Origin: Streptomyces sp. TP-A0874
Lineage (GTDB): Bacteria > Actinomycetota > Actinomycetes > Streptomycetales > Streptomycetaceae
Direction of reading: 5' to 3'
DNA length: 64,000 bases
Assembly (NCBI RefSeq): GCF_001748085.1
Contig: NZ_BBZK01000004.1
Location: 62,001 to 126,000 of the forward strand
Shown: in pieces, positions 1-7,986 of the stretch
How the letters are laid out: every line of letters starts with the position of its first letter
Position numbering within the stretch: the first letter of the stretch is position 1
The notes under the pieces: generated by a model
The model's input: only the letters and a program-made list of their open reading frames with translations
What the model was told of the DNA's origin: nothing
The model's database searches: none
Made by a program: the position numbers and the translations under genes

Positions 1-1305
1 GCGGTCCATCCAGTCGGCGACCCGCTGGGCGACGCCGCCGGAGAGCAGGCCGCCGAGGACGCAGGCGATGGTGGCCACGGCCGCACCGGCGAAACCACGG
101 AGGGCCGCGCGTTCCTCGGGCGCACTGCGGTAGAGGATCCTGCCGACGCAGGCCAGGCCGACCAGCAGGGTGCCCTGGACGATCGCCAGGACCCCGAAGG
201 CCGTGTTGCCGGGGAGTTGGCCCTCGGACTCCCAGCCGGGGCGGGACCAGCCGGAGTGCAGGGCGGAGAGCAGTAACAGGCCGAGGGCGGTGCCGGGGAG
301 CGTCCGCACGATGATCCGGTCGATCCGGTCGTCGGGCCGGGACTCACTGCGGCCGCGGGCCCAGACCACCCAGACCGCCACGGTACCGAGGGCCAGGATC
401 GCCGCGGTGAGCACCCAGCCGACTGTGTCGAGCCGGGGGTCGGCCGCCGACCGGTGGTCGTAGCGGGCGGTGGCGGTGGTCAGCGCCGCGGCGACGGTCA
501 GGAACCCGGCCGCGGTGTGCGCGGCCCGCAGCCGCGCCACCAGCCGCCGCCCGTACCAGAAGCCGGGCAGGCACAGGGCGGGGCGGTCGCCGGCCTCGGG
601 GTCGCCTTCGGTGACCGGCCGGGTCGGCGGGGGCTGGGACTCGTAGGCGCTCCAGGTGCGGTGGGAGAGCCACCACAGGAGTCCGACGACGGCCGCGGGA
701 ACGATCGCGGCGAGGGCCAGCCGCCGACCCGGCATGCTCCACCAGCCGCCCTGCTCCTCGGCGAGGAAGCCCAGCCAGCCGCGCCCACTGGTGCAGGTCG
801 GCGAGGCGGCGCACTGCCAGGCCACGAGGTCGAGGGCGACCTCGCAGGCCGCGGCGATCAGCAGCACGGTGAGGCTGAGTGCGACGAGTCGCACCAGCAC
901 CCCGTAGGCACGGACGGCGGTGCGGCGTCCGGTGGTGTGTCGCTCGGCGGCCCCGGGGCGCATCCAGTGCGAGAGGTTGGCCACCATGAAGGGGATCAGC
1001 AGCAGCCACAGTGCGCGAGCACTGTTGCCGGAGGTCAGGTTGGACCAGCAGTAGGCTTCCTGGACAGGCTCTCCGCCGGCCGGTTCTCGAAGCGACTCGG
1101 CCTCGGCGTCCTCGGTGCGGCGGTAGATGCCGGCCGTCTGGTCACCGGTGACCCGGACGGTGCGCGGGTCGTCCAGCATCTCCTCCGGTGTGGTGCCCCC
1201 GACGCCGTGGACCAGCAGTTCCAGCGCGAGGCCCCCGGTGTCATCCTCCGGCTCCCGCGCCCGGTCCATCCGTCCAGCCGCTCCGGGCTCTGCGACCGCC
1301 GCCAT
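1..1305 (-). CDS. Integral membrane protein with N-terminal hydrolase-like HGVGG motif, 3' end cut by window edge
   Basis: The reverse-strand frame is open from position 1305 to the left edge, giving 435 codons, so the C-terminus is missing. The ATG at 1305 follows a GGGGGAG ribosome site. Residues 32-37 read VHGVGG, resembling the oxyanion-loop HG motif of alpha/beta-hydrolases. They are followed by a region with conserved-looking TPEEMLDDP and several hydrophobic segments (around residues 98-115, 138-160, 195 onward), so this is a membrane protein with a cytoplasmic head. Streptomyces carry large unknown membrane proteins of this layout. I do not recognise a precise family, and whether a catalytic Ser/Asp/His set exists cannot be judged because the rest lies outside. 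Confidence 0.75.
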   Translation of the reverse strand, partial: MAAVAEPGAAGRMDRAREPEDDTGGLALELLVHGVGGTTPEEMLDDPRTVRVTGDQTAGIYRRTEDAEAESLREPAGGEPVQEAYCWSNLTSGNSARALWLLLIPFMVANLSHWMRPGAAERHTTGRRTAVRAYGVLVRLVALSLTVLLIAAACEVALDLVAWQCAASPTCTSGRGWLGFLAEEQGGWWSMPGRRLALAAIVPAAVVGLLWWLSHRTWSAYESQPPPTRPVTEGDPEAGDRPALCLPGFWYGRRLVARLRAAHTAAGFLTVAAALTTATARYDHRSAADPRLDTVGWVLTAAILALGTVAVWVVWARGRSESRPDDRIDRIIVRTLPGTALGLLLLSALHSGWSRPGWESEGQLPGNTAFGVLAIVQGTLLVGLACVGRILYRSAPEERAALRGFAGAAVATIACVLGGLLSGGVAQRVADWMDR

Positions 1306-1538
1306 CCCGCTCCCCCGATCTCGGACGACCCGCTGGGTGGTGCCGCGGGCTTGCCTTCTCCTGGGATGCCCATGATGCCCGGGCTCGAAGCCGTTGCCTG
1401 ACACCTCGTCGGGAAGGGCCGAATCAGCTCGCCCGGGGTCTCGCGGCAGGTATCGGTCACCGGACCGGGCCGTCGCGGCCCGTGAAATGATGGCCGCAGC
1501 ACCGGGCGGGCCGCCGGGCGGCGAAGGGACGGAGCAGG

Positions 1539-2399
1539 GTGAGCGACAACCGGAACCTCCTCGCGGAGCAGCGGCGTGCCCTGATCGTGGCCGAAGTCCG
1601 GCAGCGGGGTGGGGTGCGGGTCAACGAGTTGACCCGGCGGCTCGGCGTCTCCGACATGACGATCCGCCGGGACCTGGACGTGCTCGCTCGCCAGGGACTG
1701 GTCGAGAAGGTGCACGGGGGCGCCGTGCCGGTCGCGGAGCCCAGCACCTACGAACCCGGCTTCGAGGTGAAGTCGGGTCTGGAGCCGGGCGCCAAGGAGG
1801 ACATCGCCCGGGCCGCGGCGGCCATGGCGGCGCCGGGCAGCGCGGTGGCACTGGCCGGCGGTACGACCGTCTTCGCCCTGGCCCGGCAACTGCTGGAGGT
1901 GCCCGAGCTGACCGTGGTGACGAACTCGGTACGAGTGGCGGACGTCTTCTACGGCGCGCAGCGCGCCTCGGCGGTGGACGCGACGGCGCCGGACGCCGGT
2001 GCCGGCCGCCCGTCCTCCGGCCCGGCCGCCGTGGTGTTGACCGGCGGTGTGCGGACGCCTTCGGACACCCTGGTGGGACCGATCGCGGACCAGGCGATCG
2101 ACTCGCTCCGTTTCGACGTGCTCTTCCTCGGCGTGCACGGCATATCGGTGGAGGCCGGCCTCTCGACCCCCAACCTCGCCGAGGCCGAGACCAACCGGCA
2201 CTTCGTGCGCTCCGCACGCCGGGTCGTGGTGGTGGCCGACCACACCAAGTGGGGCATGGTGGGCCTGAGTTCCTTCGCCTCGCTGCGCGAGGTGGACGCC
2301 CTGGTGACCGACGCGGGACTGCCGCTCACCGCCCGCGCGGAGATCGCCGAGCACCTTCCCGAGCTGATCGTCACCGGGGAGGGCGGGGAGCCGGGCTGA
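1539..2399 (+). CDS. DeoR/GlpR-family transcriptional regulator
   Basis: 286 residues from a GTG start. Residues about 10-60 form the DeoR winged helix: the stretch VNELTRRLGVSDMTIRRDLD is the recognition-helix signature, followed by the KVHGGAV turn. Residues 90-270 are the DeoR C-terminal sugar-phosphate sensor fold, with GGTTVFALA, VVTNS, TGG and FLGVHGIS segments. Members repress sugar or polyol operons and release DNA on binding a phosphorylated sugar. The residue 155-175 linker (DATAPDAGAGRPSSGP) is an insertion not usual in short members. The gene stands alone; no sugar operon is adjacent, so its target is unknown. A perfect GC palindrome lies just downstream (2433-2448). Confidence 0.9.
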   Translation: MSDNRNLLAEQRRALIVAEVRQRGGVRVNELTRRLGVSDMTIRRDLDVLARQGLVEKVHGGAVPVAEPSTYEPGFEVKSGLEPGAKEDIARAAAAMAAPGSAVALAGGTTVFALARQLLEVPELTVVTNSVRVADVFYGAQRASAVDATAPDAGAGRPSSGPAAVVLTGGVRTPSDTLVGPIADQAIDSLRFDVLFLGVHGISVEAGLSTPNLAEAETNRHFVRSARRVVVVADHTKWGMVGLSSFASLREVDALVTDAGLPLTARAEIAEHLPELIVTGEGGEPG

Positions 2400-3145
2400 G
2401 CGGGTGGTCTTCTTCCGTTCTGGTGAGCCGGTGGCTCCGGCCGGAGCCGACCATCTCGGAGTCCGGGCTCCGCGAAGGGCTGGGCGACAGCGGCCGTCAA
2501 CGGCCCTCCGGCGGCCTGCGGCGCATCGCGACGGCGGATGTGCCCCAGACCGCCGAGTGCCCCCCCGGGGCCTCACCCGCGCCGGGTGGGAGCTGTCCGG
2601 GCCATCGCCAGGACAAAGCCGAGGTCATCGAACCGGGCTCCGGGGAGGACACTCCCGTAGAGCTCGCGGAACTGCTCACGAGACAGGTAGCGGTCGCTGG
2701 GCAGGTGCGCCAGCCACGGTCGGCCATGCCGGAACCGCAGCTGGAACCATGCGGCACCCGCCCTTCAGCCCCAGGCCGAGCAGCCAGGCGGTGTTCCGCT
2801 CCGGGGGAAGACTCACGAAGCGGTCGTGGTCGAGGGCGAACCGGTCGAAGGGACTACGGATCAGCTATCCGCGTCCTGTCTCTCCCGTACACGGAACGGC
2901 TCCCGAACGCAGGGGTTCGGCCGAACCTCACGCCAGATCGGTGAGCGCTCGCCACGTCCTCACCGGATCACATGCGCACGCGGCAGACCGCACGCGATGA
3001 CCGGCACCGAGGGTTCTCCGCGATCCCCGGTGGATCAGCGCGCGGGCATCGGGCAGGGTCGCCCCTTGCCTGTCGGGCGCCGTGGCTGCCGTCGTGAGCC
3101 ACCGGGCGTACGCCGGCAGCCCTTGATGACGGCCTCGTCACCGGG
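2400..3145. other. Gene-poor stretch of about 750 bp
   Basis: No complete gene is credible here. It holds a 16-bp perfect palindrome (GGCTCCGG/CCGGAGCC, 2433-2448) just after the DeoR stop, and a frame-broken coding remnant on the reverse strand at 2573-2864. Open frames across this region are short, and the longer ones mirror other frames without ribosome sites. Mixed codon-position GC is consistent with decayed coding sequence. Confidence 0.5.
2573..2864 (-). pseudogene. Decayed coding remnant, family not recognised
   Basis: Read on the reverse strand, one frame gives the protein-like stretch FALDHDRFVSLPPERNTAWL and then runs out in about 60 residues. A neighbouring frame beginning near 2750 gives AWFQLRFRHGRPWLAHLPSD and continues to a TGA at 2573-2575 (ending MARTAPTRRG). 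Joining the two with a one-base shift around 2750 gives a continuous, compositionally sensible ~95-residue C-terminal piece with no start codon or ribosome site. I infer a frameshifted, N-terminally truncated gene. I could not assign the family; a helicase- or transferase-like origin would be guesswork. Confidence 0.4.
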
Positions 3146-3185
3146 CCCCGTTCCCCGCCAGTCCGGGTGGACTGGCGGTCCGGGG
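3146..3185 (-). terminator. Hairpin terminator of the Cds1-like gene
   Basis: CCGCCAGTCC (3155-3164), loop GGGT, GGACTGGCGG (3169-3178) is a perfect 10-bp stem, flanked by an outer CCCCG/CGGGG pair (3146-3150 / 3181-3185). It lies a few bases past the stop of the reverse-strand gene ending at 3192. No U-run follows, as is usual in Streptomyces. Confidence 0.6.
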
Positions 3186-3191
3186 CGCCTG

Positions 3192-4325
3192 TCAGTCCGG
3201 CAGCGCACCGGTGGCCAGCAGTACGTCGATCGCCGCGCTGTAGGGCTCGATGTCCAGCCCTTGTTCGGCGAGCCACCGGTCGGAGTAGTACTTGTCGAGA
3301 TAGCGGTCGCCCGCATCGCAGATGAGGCTGACCACGCTGCCGGTCCGCCCCTCGCCGACCATCTCGGACACGATCTTCAGCGCGCTCCACAGCCCGGTGC
3401 CGGTCGAGCCGCCCGCCTTCCGGCCGATCGCCCGTTCCAGGGCGCGGACGGCGGCGACGGAGGCGGCGTCCGGCACCTTCATCATCCGGTCGATCGCGCC
3501 GGGCACGAAGCTGGGCTCCATCCGGGGCCTGCCGATGCCCTCGATCCGCGATCCGTGGTCGCTGGAGGCGCCGGGGTCGCCGGTGGTCCAACCCTCGAAG
3601 AAGCAGGAGTTCTCCGGATCCGCCACACAGACCCTGGTGTCCAACTGCATGTAGCGCACGTACCGGGCGATGGTCGCGGAGGTGCCCCCGGTGCCGGCGG
3701 TGGCGACGATCCAGGCCGGTTCGGGGTAGCGCTCCATCCGGAGCTGGGTGTAGATCGACTCGGCGATGTTGTTGTTTCCGCGCCAGTCGGTGGCTCGCTC
3801 GGCGTAGGTGAACTGGTCCATGTAGTGGCCCCCGGAGTCCGCTGCGAGGGCGGCCGAGACCTCGTACACCGTCCGCGGGTCCTCCACCAGGTGGCAGCGC
3901 CCGCCGTGGAACTCGATGAGCCGGGTCTTCTCCCTGCTGGTCGTGCGGGGCATCACCGCGATGAAGGGCACGCCGATCAGTTGCGCGAAGTAGGCCTCGG
4001 ATACGGCGGTGGAGCCACTGGACGCCTCGATCACCGGACGGTCCGGCCGGATCCAGCCGTTGCACAGCCCGTAGAGGAAGAGCGACCGGGCCAACCGGTG
4101 TTTGAGACTCCCCGTGGGATGGGTCGACTCGTCCTTGAGGTACAGGTCGATCCCCCACTGCTCCGGCAGCGGGTAGCGCAGCAGATGGGTGTCGGCCGAC
4201 CGGTTTGCGTCCGCCTGCACCTTGCGTACGGCGTCTTTCAGCCACGCCCGGTACGCGGGGTCGCTGCGGTCCGCGTCGACGGTCCCCAGGACACCGTCGC
4301 CCCCCAGCCGTTCCATGGTGCCCAC
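3192..4325 (-). CDS. PLP-dependent cysteine synthase-family protein (Cds1-type L-cysteine desulfhydrase)
   Basis: 377 residues. It is a fold-type II PLP enzyme: Lys74 in GSLKHRLA is the Schiff-base lysine, SSGSTA at 101-106 binds the substrate/carboxylate, and GTGGTS at 210-215 is the PLP phosphate loop. The overall sequence matches the actinobacterial Cds1 group, whose mycobacterial member degrades L-cysteine to sulfide, pyruvate and ammonia. True CysK synthases are shorter (about 310 residues) and have a different lysine context. The GTG at 4325 is preceded by GAGGAG at a good distance; an in-frame ATG three codons later is the alternative. The gene is monocistronic with its own hairpin. 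Cysteine desulfhydrase versus synthase activity cannot be settled from sequence. Confidence 0.85.
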   Translation of the reverse strand: MGTMERLGGDGVLGTVDADRSDPAYRAWLKDAVRKVQADANRSADTHLLRYPLPEQWGIDLYLKDESTHPTGSLKHRLARSLFLYGLCNGWIRPDRPVIEASSGSTAVSEAYFAQLIGVPFIAVMPRTTSREKTRLIEFHGGRCHLVEDPRTVYEVSAALAADSGGHYMDQFTYAERATDWRGNNNIAESIYTQLRMERYPEPAWIVATAGTGGTSATIARYVRYMQLDTRVCVADPENSCFFEGWTTGDPGASSDHGSRIEGIGRPRMEPSFVPGAIDRMMKVPDAASVAAVRALERAIGRKAGGSTGTGLWSALKIVSEMVGEGRTGSVVSLICDAGDRYLDKYYSDRWLAEQGLDIEPYSAAIDVLLATGALPD

Positions 4326-4473
4326 CAGCGCGCTCCTCAGGTTTCAGGGTCTCCCACCGCCCAGACATTTCGATCATAAATGCACACTGGCGCCGGGCGG
4401 CCCGGCCCGGCAGACTTTCCCTTGGGGGACGCGTCGGCTGCGTGCCCGTGGTCCGCCTGGGAGGCGATGCGGC

Positions 4474-4800
4474 ATGGCAGATCCCGAGTTCGAAGCGACC
4501 GGGGTGGGGATCGAGCGACGGTTGCGTTCCCTGACCCGGGCCGGCCGGGTGCGGATCGGCGACGGCAGGCTGACGCTGCTCACCAGCTACGGCAGCGAGA
4601 TCGACAGCGCCCCGGTCGACCGCGTGGAAGCGGGTCGGCCGTGGTTCGCCCGCGATCGGGCGTTGGCCACCTTGAACGGCACCCGTTATCTGCTCACCCT
4701 CCGGGACCGCGATCCCGCGCCCGGTGAGTCCGGGCCGCCCTCCCGAGGACGCTTCCTCGACGCGGTCCGCGCCGCCCGCGGCCGCTCCCGGCGCGACTGA
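4474..4800 (+). CDS. Small conserved-type hypothetical protein
   Basis: 108 residues. The frame is open further upstream, but the ATG at 4474 has GGGAGG about ten bases before it and gives a sensible N-terminus (MADPEFEATG). The protein is charged, with no signal peptide or membrane segment. A short beta-rich middle (RVRIGDGRLTLLTSYGSEID) and an Arg-rich tail are visible. I do not recognise a domain. The arrangement is head-to-head with the Cds1-like gene (divergent, 148 bp apart) and convergent with the ROK regulator. Third-position GC supports coding. Confidence 0.6.
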   Translation: MADPEFEATGVGIERRLRSLTRAGRVRIGDGRLTLLTSYGSEIDSAPVDRVEAGRPWFARDRALATLNGTRYLLTLRDRDPAPGESGPPSRGRFLDAVRAARGRSRRD

Positions 4801-4836
4801 ACCCGGCCCCCGCCACCCCCGGCCGCCGACTACCGA

Positions 4837-6063
4837 CTACCCACCGAGCACGGACAGCGGATCGTCCAGTACCGGCTGCCAGGCCAGCTCCGCCGCCCCC
4901 ACCAGGCTGTTGTGGTCCAGCGTGCACGGCAGGATCGGCACGCCTCCGCTGCGCCCCCAGAGGCTGTGGTCGGCCACCACCGCGCGGAGCCGCTCGGCGT
5001 CGAATCGGAGCAGGTCCCCGTAGAGCCCGCCCAGGATGATCCGGTCCGGGTTCAGGATGTTGACCAGGCCCGCCAGCCCGGCTCCCAACCGGGCGGTCAG
5101 CAGCCGCACCGCTTCGCCCACCGCCGGATCGGACGCCTCCTCGGCCAGCAGTTCCTGGGACTGCCGGAGCAGTGACCCCTCGGGCCCGGGCTCGCGGCCG
5201 GCCGCCTCCAGGAAGGCCAGCGGGTCGGCCTCCACGTCGAGGCAGCCGCGGCCACCACAGTGGCAGGGCCGCCCCTCCGGGTGGACCGTCAGGTGTCCGA
5301 CCTCCAGCGCCAGGCCCGAACTACCGCTGTGGAGGCGTCCGCCCAGCACCAGCGCGCCGCCGACACCCCGGTGCCCGGTGGCGACGCACAGCAGGTCCTG
5401 GGCGTCGCGGCCGGCTCCGTGCCGGTGCTCGGCGAGGGCGGCGAGGTTCACGTCGTTGCCGGCGACCACGGCGGTGCCGCCCGACTCGGCCCGGAAGACA
5501 CCGGCCTCCGCCACGCATCCACCGAATATCTCCCGGACCGGGGCGCCGGCCGGCCAGGCCACGTGCAACGGGTTCAGCGCCGTTCCCTCCGGTTCGGCGA
5601 CGGCGGACGGCACCGCCAGCCCCGCGCCGAGACATCTTCGCCCGGACTCCCGCAGCAACTCGGCGCCCGCATCGGCCACGGCGCCCAGGACGTGGGCGGG
5701 GTCGGCGGGCACGGTCATCCGCCGGGGCTCGGTGGCCACGATCCGTCCGCCCAGCCCGACGAGCGCCACCCGGAAGCCGTCCGCGTGCACCTGCGCTGCC
5801 AGCACCACGGGACCCTCCGGGTCGAGGGAGAGCCGGTGCGAGGGGCGCCCCTGCGAACCGGCAGCCGCCCCCGGCCGGGAGTCGACGGTGATCAGGCCGA
5901 GGGTTTCGAGTTCGGCCGCCACGGCCCCCGCGGTGGCACGGGTCACGCCGAGCCTGGAGGTGAGCACGGCGCGGGTCGGCGCGCGACCGGTGTGGATGAG
6001 CTCCAGTGCCGGTCCGAGGGCGCTGCGGCCTCTCTCCAGCCGCGATGTCCGAGTCTGGGTCAC
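4837..6063 (-). CDS. ROK-family transcriptional regulator
   Basis: 408 residues. Residues about 15-65 form a winged helix-turn-helix (PTRAVLTSRLGVTRATAGAV). Residues 85-400 are a ROK sugar-kinase-like fold with the zinc motif CHCGGRGC at 267-274 and EVGH at 254-257. ROK proteins carrying an N-terminal HTH (NagC/XylR type) are sugar-responsive repressors; those without one are kinases. The gene lies directly downstream of the dipeptide ABC operon on the same strand, but a strong terminator (6132-6169) separates them, so co-transcription is unlikely. Its ligand is unknown. Confidence 0.9.
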   Translation of the reverse strand: MTQTRTSRLERGRSALGPALELIHTGRAPTRAVLTSRLGVTRATAGAVAAELETLGLITVDSRPGAAAGSQGRPSHRLSLDPEGPVVLAAQVHADGFRVALVGLGGRIVATEPRRMTVPADPAHVLGAVADAGAELLRESGRRCLGAGLAVPSAVAEPEGTALNPLHVAWPAGAPVREIFGGCVAEAGVFRAESGGTAVVAGNDVNLAALAEHRHGAGRDAQDLLCVATGHRGVGGALVLGGRLHSGSSGLALEVGHLTVHPEGRPCHCGGRGCLDVEADPLAFLEAAGREPGPEGSLLRQSQELLAEEASDPAVGEAVRLLTARLGAGLAGLVNILNPDRIILGGLYGDLLRFDAERLRAVVADHSLWGRSGGVPILPCTLDHNSLVGAAELAWQPVLDDPLSVLGG

Positions 6064-6131
6064 CGCCCTATTCTCACTTCCCGCCGGTCCCTGCCAAATC
6101 CGCTGCCGAGGGGGTCCCGTACGCGGGACGG

Positions 6132-6169
6132 CCGATGGCCGGCCCCGTCGCCGCGGGGCCGGCCATCGG
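6132..6169 (-). terminator. Strong hairpin terminator of the dpp operon
   Basis: A perfect 16-bp inverted repeat, CCGATGGCCGGCCCCG at 6132-6147 and CGGGGCCGGCCATCGG at 6154-6169, has a 6-nt loop. It lies 27 bases after the stop of the substrate-binding-protein gene (6196), the last gene of the reverse-strand operon. Confidence 0.75.
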
Positions 6170-6195
6170 TGCGCTCAGGCCGGAGGCCTATGCGC

Positions 6196-7893
6196 TTACT
6201 TGAGGAAACCGATGTGCTCGTAGATCGGGTCGGTCAGCCCGAGGGCGCCCAGGTTGGCGATGTTCTTGTCGATCGCGACGATGTCCGGACGCTGGTAGAT
6301 CGGCAGGATGCCGGCGAGCTTCCAGGTCTCGGCGTCCGCCTCGTTGATCAGCTTCTGGCCCTCGACCGGGTCGGTGGCCTGAGCCGCCTTGTTGATCAGC
6401 TCGTCGAGCTCCTTGGTGCCGATCTTGCCGAAGTTGGTACCGCCCTTGGTGCCGTAGACGTTCAGCGAGCCGCTGGCCGGGAACGGGGTCCCGATCAGGC
6501 TGAACGGCGTGATGTCGAAGTCGCCCTTGGCCAGGTACTTGGTGAAGAAGTCGTTGGCCGGCACGGACTGCACGTCGACCTTGATGCCGACGTCACCGAG
6601 CATCTCGGTGAGCATGGAGCCCTCGTTGATCGCTCCGGCGATGCCGGCGGGGATCACGAAGCGCACCTCAAGGAACTTGCCGTCCTTCTTGCGCAGCTTG
6701 CCGTCGAGCTTCCAGCCGGCCTCGTCGAGCAGCTTCCCGGCCGCCTCGGGGTCGAACTTGCCGAGCTTGCCGGAGTTGTCCTTGTACCCGTCCTGGTTGG
6801 CCACCAGGTAGTGGTTGTCCAGCGGGGTGGCGTCCCAGCCCAGGCCCTTCAGGTTGGACTCGGCCATGGTCTTCCGGTTGATGGCCATGAAGATGGCCTG
6901 CCGGACCCGCACGTCCGAGAGCTGCTTGCTCTCGCCGTTGAAGCTGAAGATCCGGTAGTTGGGGCCGCCGGCCTTGCGGATCTCACCGCGCTTGACCTTG
7001 GAGGCCTGCTTGTAGGCGGACGGGTCACCGGCGATCTCGAAGTAGTTCACCTCGCCGTTGGCGTAGGCGGCCGGCATACCGCTGGCTTCCATGGCACGGA
7101 AGACGATCTTGTCCAGCTTGGGCTTGTCACCCCACCAGTTGGGGTCGGGGACGACGGTGACCGTCTGCGCGGTCTTGTCGATCTTGTCCAGTTTGAAGGC
7201 GTTGCCCGTGATCGGGATCTTGCCGACGTACCCCTCGTTGAACTTCTTGGCGTCCGCCATGTACTTGGCCGGGTAGAGCGGGCCGTTGGCCGGCGCGCTG
7301 AACATGGCCTGCCAGTCCGCGAACGGAGTGGCGAAGGTCATGATCGCCTCGTACTCGTCCTTGCCCTTCTTCACGCTCTCCACCTGGTCGTAACCGGTGG
7401 TGGAGCTGACCTGGAAGGACTCGTCCTTGCCATCCATGGCCTTGACGTTGGCCGCCAGGTCCTTCCAGGTGATCGGCGTCCCGTCGGACCACTTGGCCTT
7501 CGGGTTCAGCTGCCAGGTGACCACCTGCTTGCCGTCGACCATCTCGGACTGCGCGTCGAGCAGGAACGCCTCGTTCGGCACCTGGGTGCCGTCGGCCTGA
7601 GAGTGCCAGAAGGAGGGCATGAGGGCCCGCAGGACGCTCGAGGCGTTGGCGTCCGCGCCGTCCGCCTCCAGCCCGTTCCACTGGGTCGGGAGGCCGCTGA
7701 GCGCCCAGCTCAGCGTCCCACCCTGCTTCAGCTTGACCGGGTCGGTGGCCTTGACGTCGACGGCGGTCGTCTTGGGCGTCTCCTTCTTGCCCTTCGCGTC
7801 GTCGTCGTCGGAGCCGCCGCCACAGGCGGTCAGCAGCAGGGAGGACGCCGCCAGGGTGGCGACGATAGCGATCGGATATCTGGAGATTTTCAC
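6196..7893 (-). CDS. dppA: Peptide ABC transporter substrate-binding lipoprotein (SBP_bac_5 / DppA type)
   Basis: 565 residues from GTG at 7893. The GTG is preferred over an ATG 7 codons upstream because AGAGG precedes it and the signal peptide then starts correctly (MKISRYPIAIVATL). The lipobox LLTAC places the lipidated cysteine at residue 24, followed by a Gly/Asp linker. The mature protein has the cluster-C peptide-binding fold: SWALSG near the N-terminus, YANGEVNYFEIAGDP, DVRVRQAIFMAINR and FDPEAAGKLLDEAGW are typical DppA/OppA elements. It captures di/oligopeptides (or haem in some homologues) outside the membrane and delivers them to the permeases encoded upstream. It is the last gene of the operon; substrate specificity is not deducible. 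Confidence 0.93.
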   Translation of the reverse strand: MKISRYPIAIVATLAASSLLLTACGGGSDDDDAKGKKETPKTTAVDVKATDPVKLKQGGTLSWALSGLPTQWNGLEADGADANASSVLRALMPSFWHSQADGTQVPNEAFLLDAQSEMVDGKQVVTWQLNPKAKWSDGTPITWKDLAANVKAMDGKDESFQVSSTTGYDQVESVKKGKDEYEAIMTFATPFADWQAMFSAPANGPLYPAKYMADAKKFNEGYVGKIPITGNAFKLDKIDKTAQTVTVVPDPNWWGDKPKLDKIVFRAMEASGMPAAYANGEVNYFEIAGDPSAYKQASKVKRGEIRKAGGPNYRIFSFNGESKQLSDVRVRQAIFMAINRKTMAESNLKGLGWDATPLDNHYLVANQDGYKDNSGKLGKFDPEAAGKLLDEAGWKLDGKLRKKDGKFLEVRFVIPAGIAGAINEGSMLTEMLGDVGIKVDVQSVPANDFFTKYLAKGDFDITPFSLIGTPFPASGSLNVYGTKGGTNFGKIGTKELDELINKAAQATDPVEGQKLINEADAETWKLAGILPIYQRPDIVAIDKNIANLGALGLTDPIYEHIGFLK

Positions 7894-7986
7894 CGGTGCC
7901 TCTTTCTCTGGCATTGGGGTTGAGGGTTGTTCGAAAATGTGGAGCGGGAGGTGCGCTGGTGGGGGGCGCCGGTGTGGCCGGGCACT

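Noticed and set aside
2433..2448. 16-bp palindrome after the DeoR gene as a terminator
   Set aside because: A perfect palindrome with no loop is a poor RNA hairpin; it may be chance in GC-rich DNA.
5260..7923. Forward open frame of nearly 900 codons across the ROK regulator and dppA genes
   Set aside because: Shadow of two reverse genes with clear motifs; no ribosome site and no recognisable domain.
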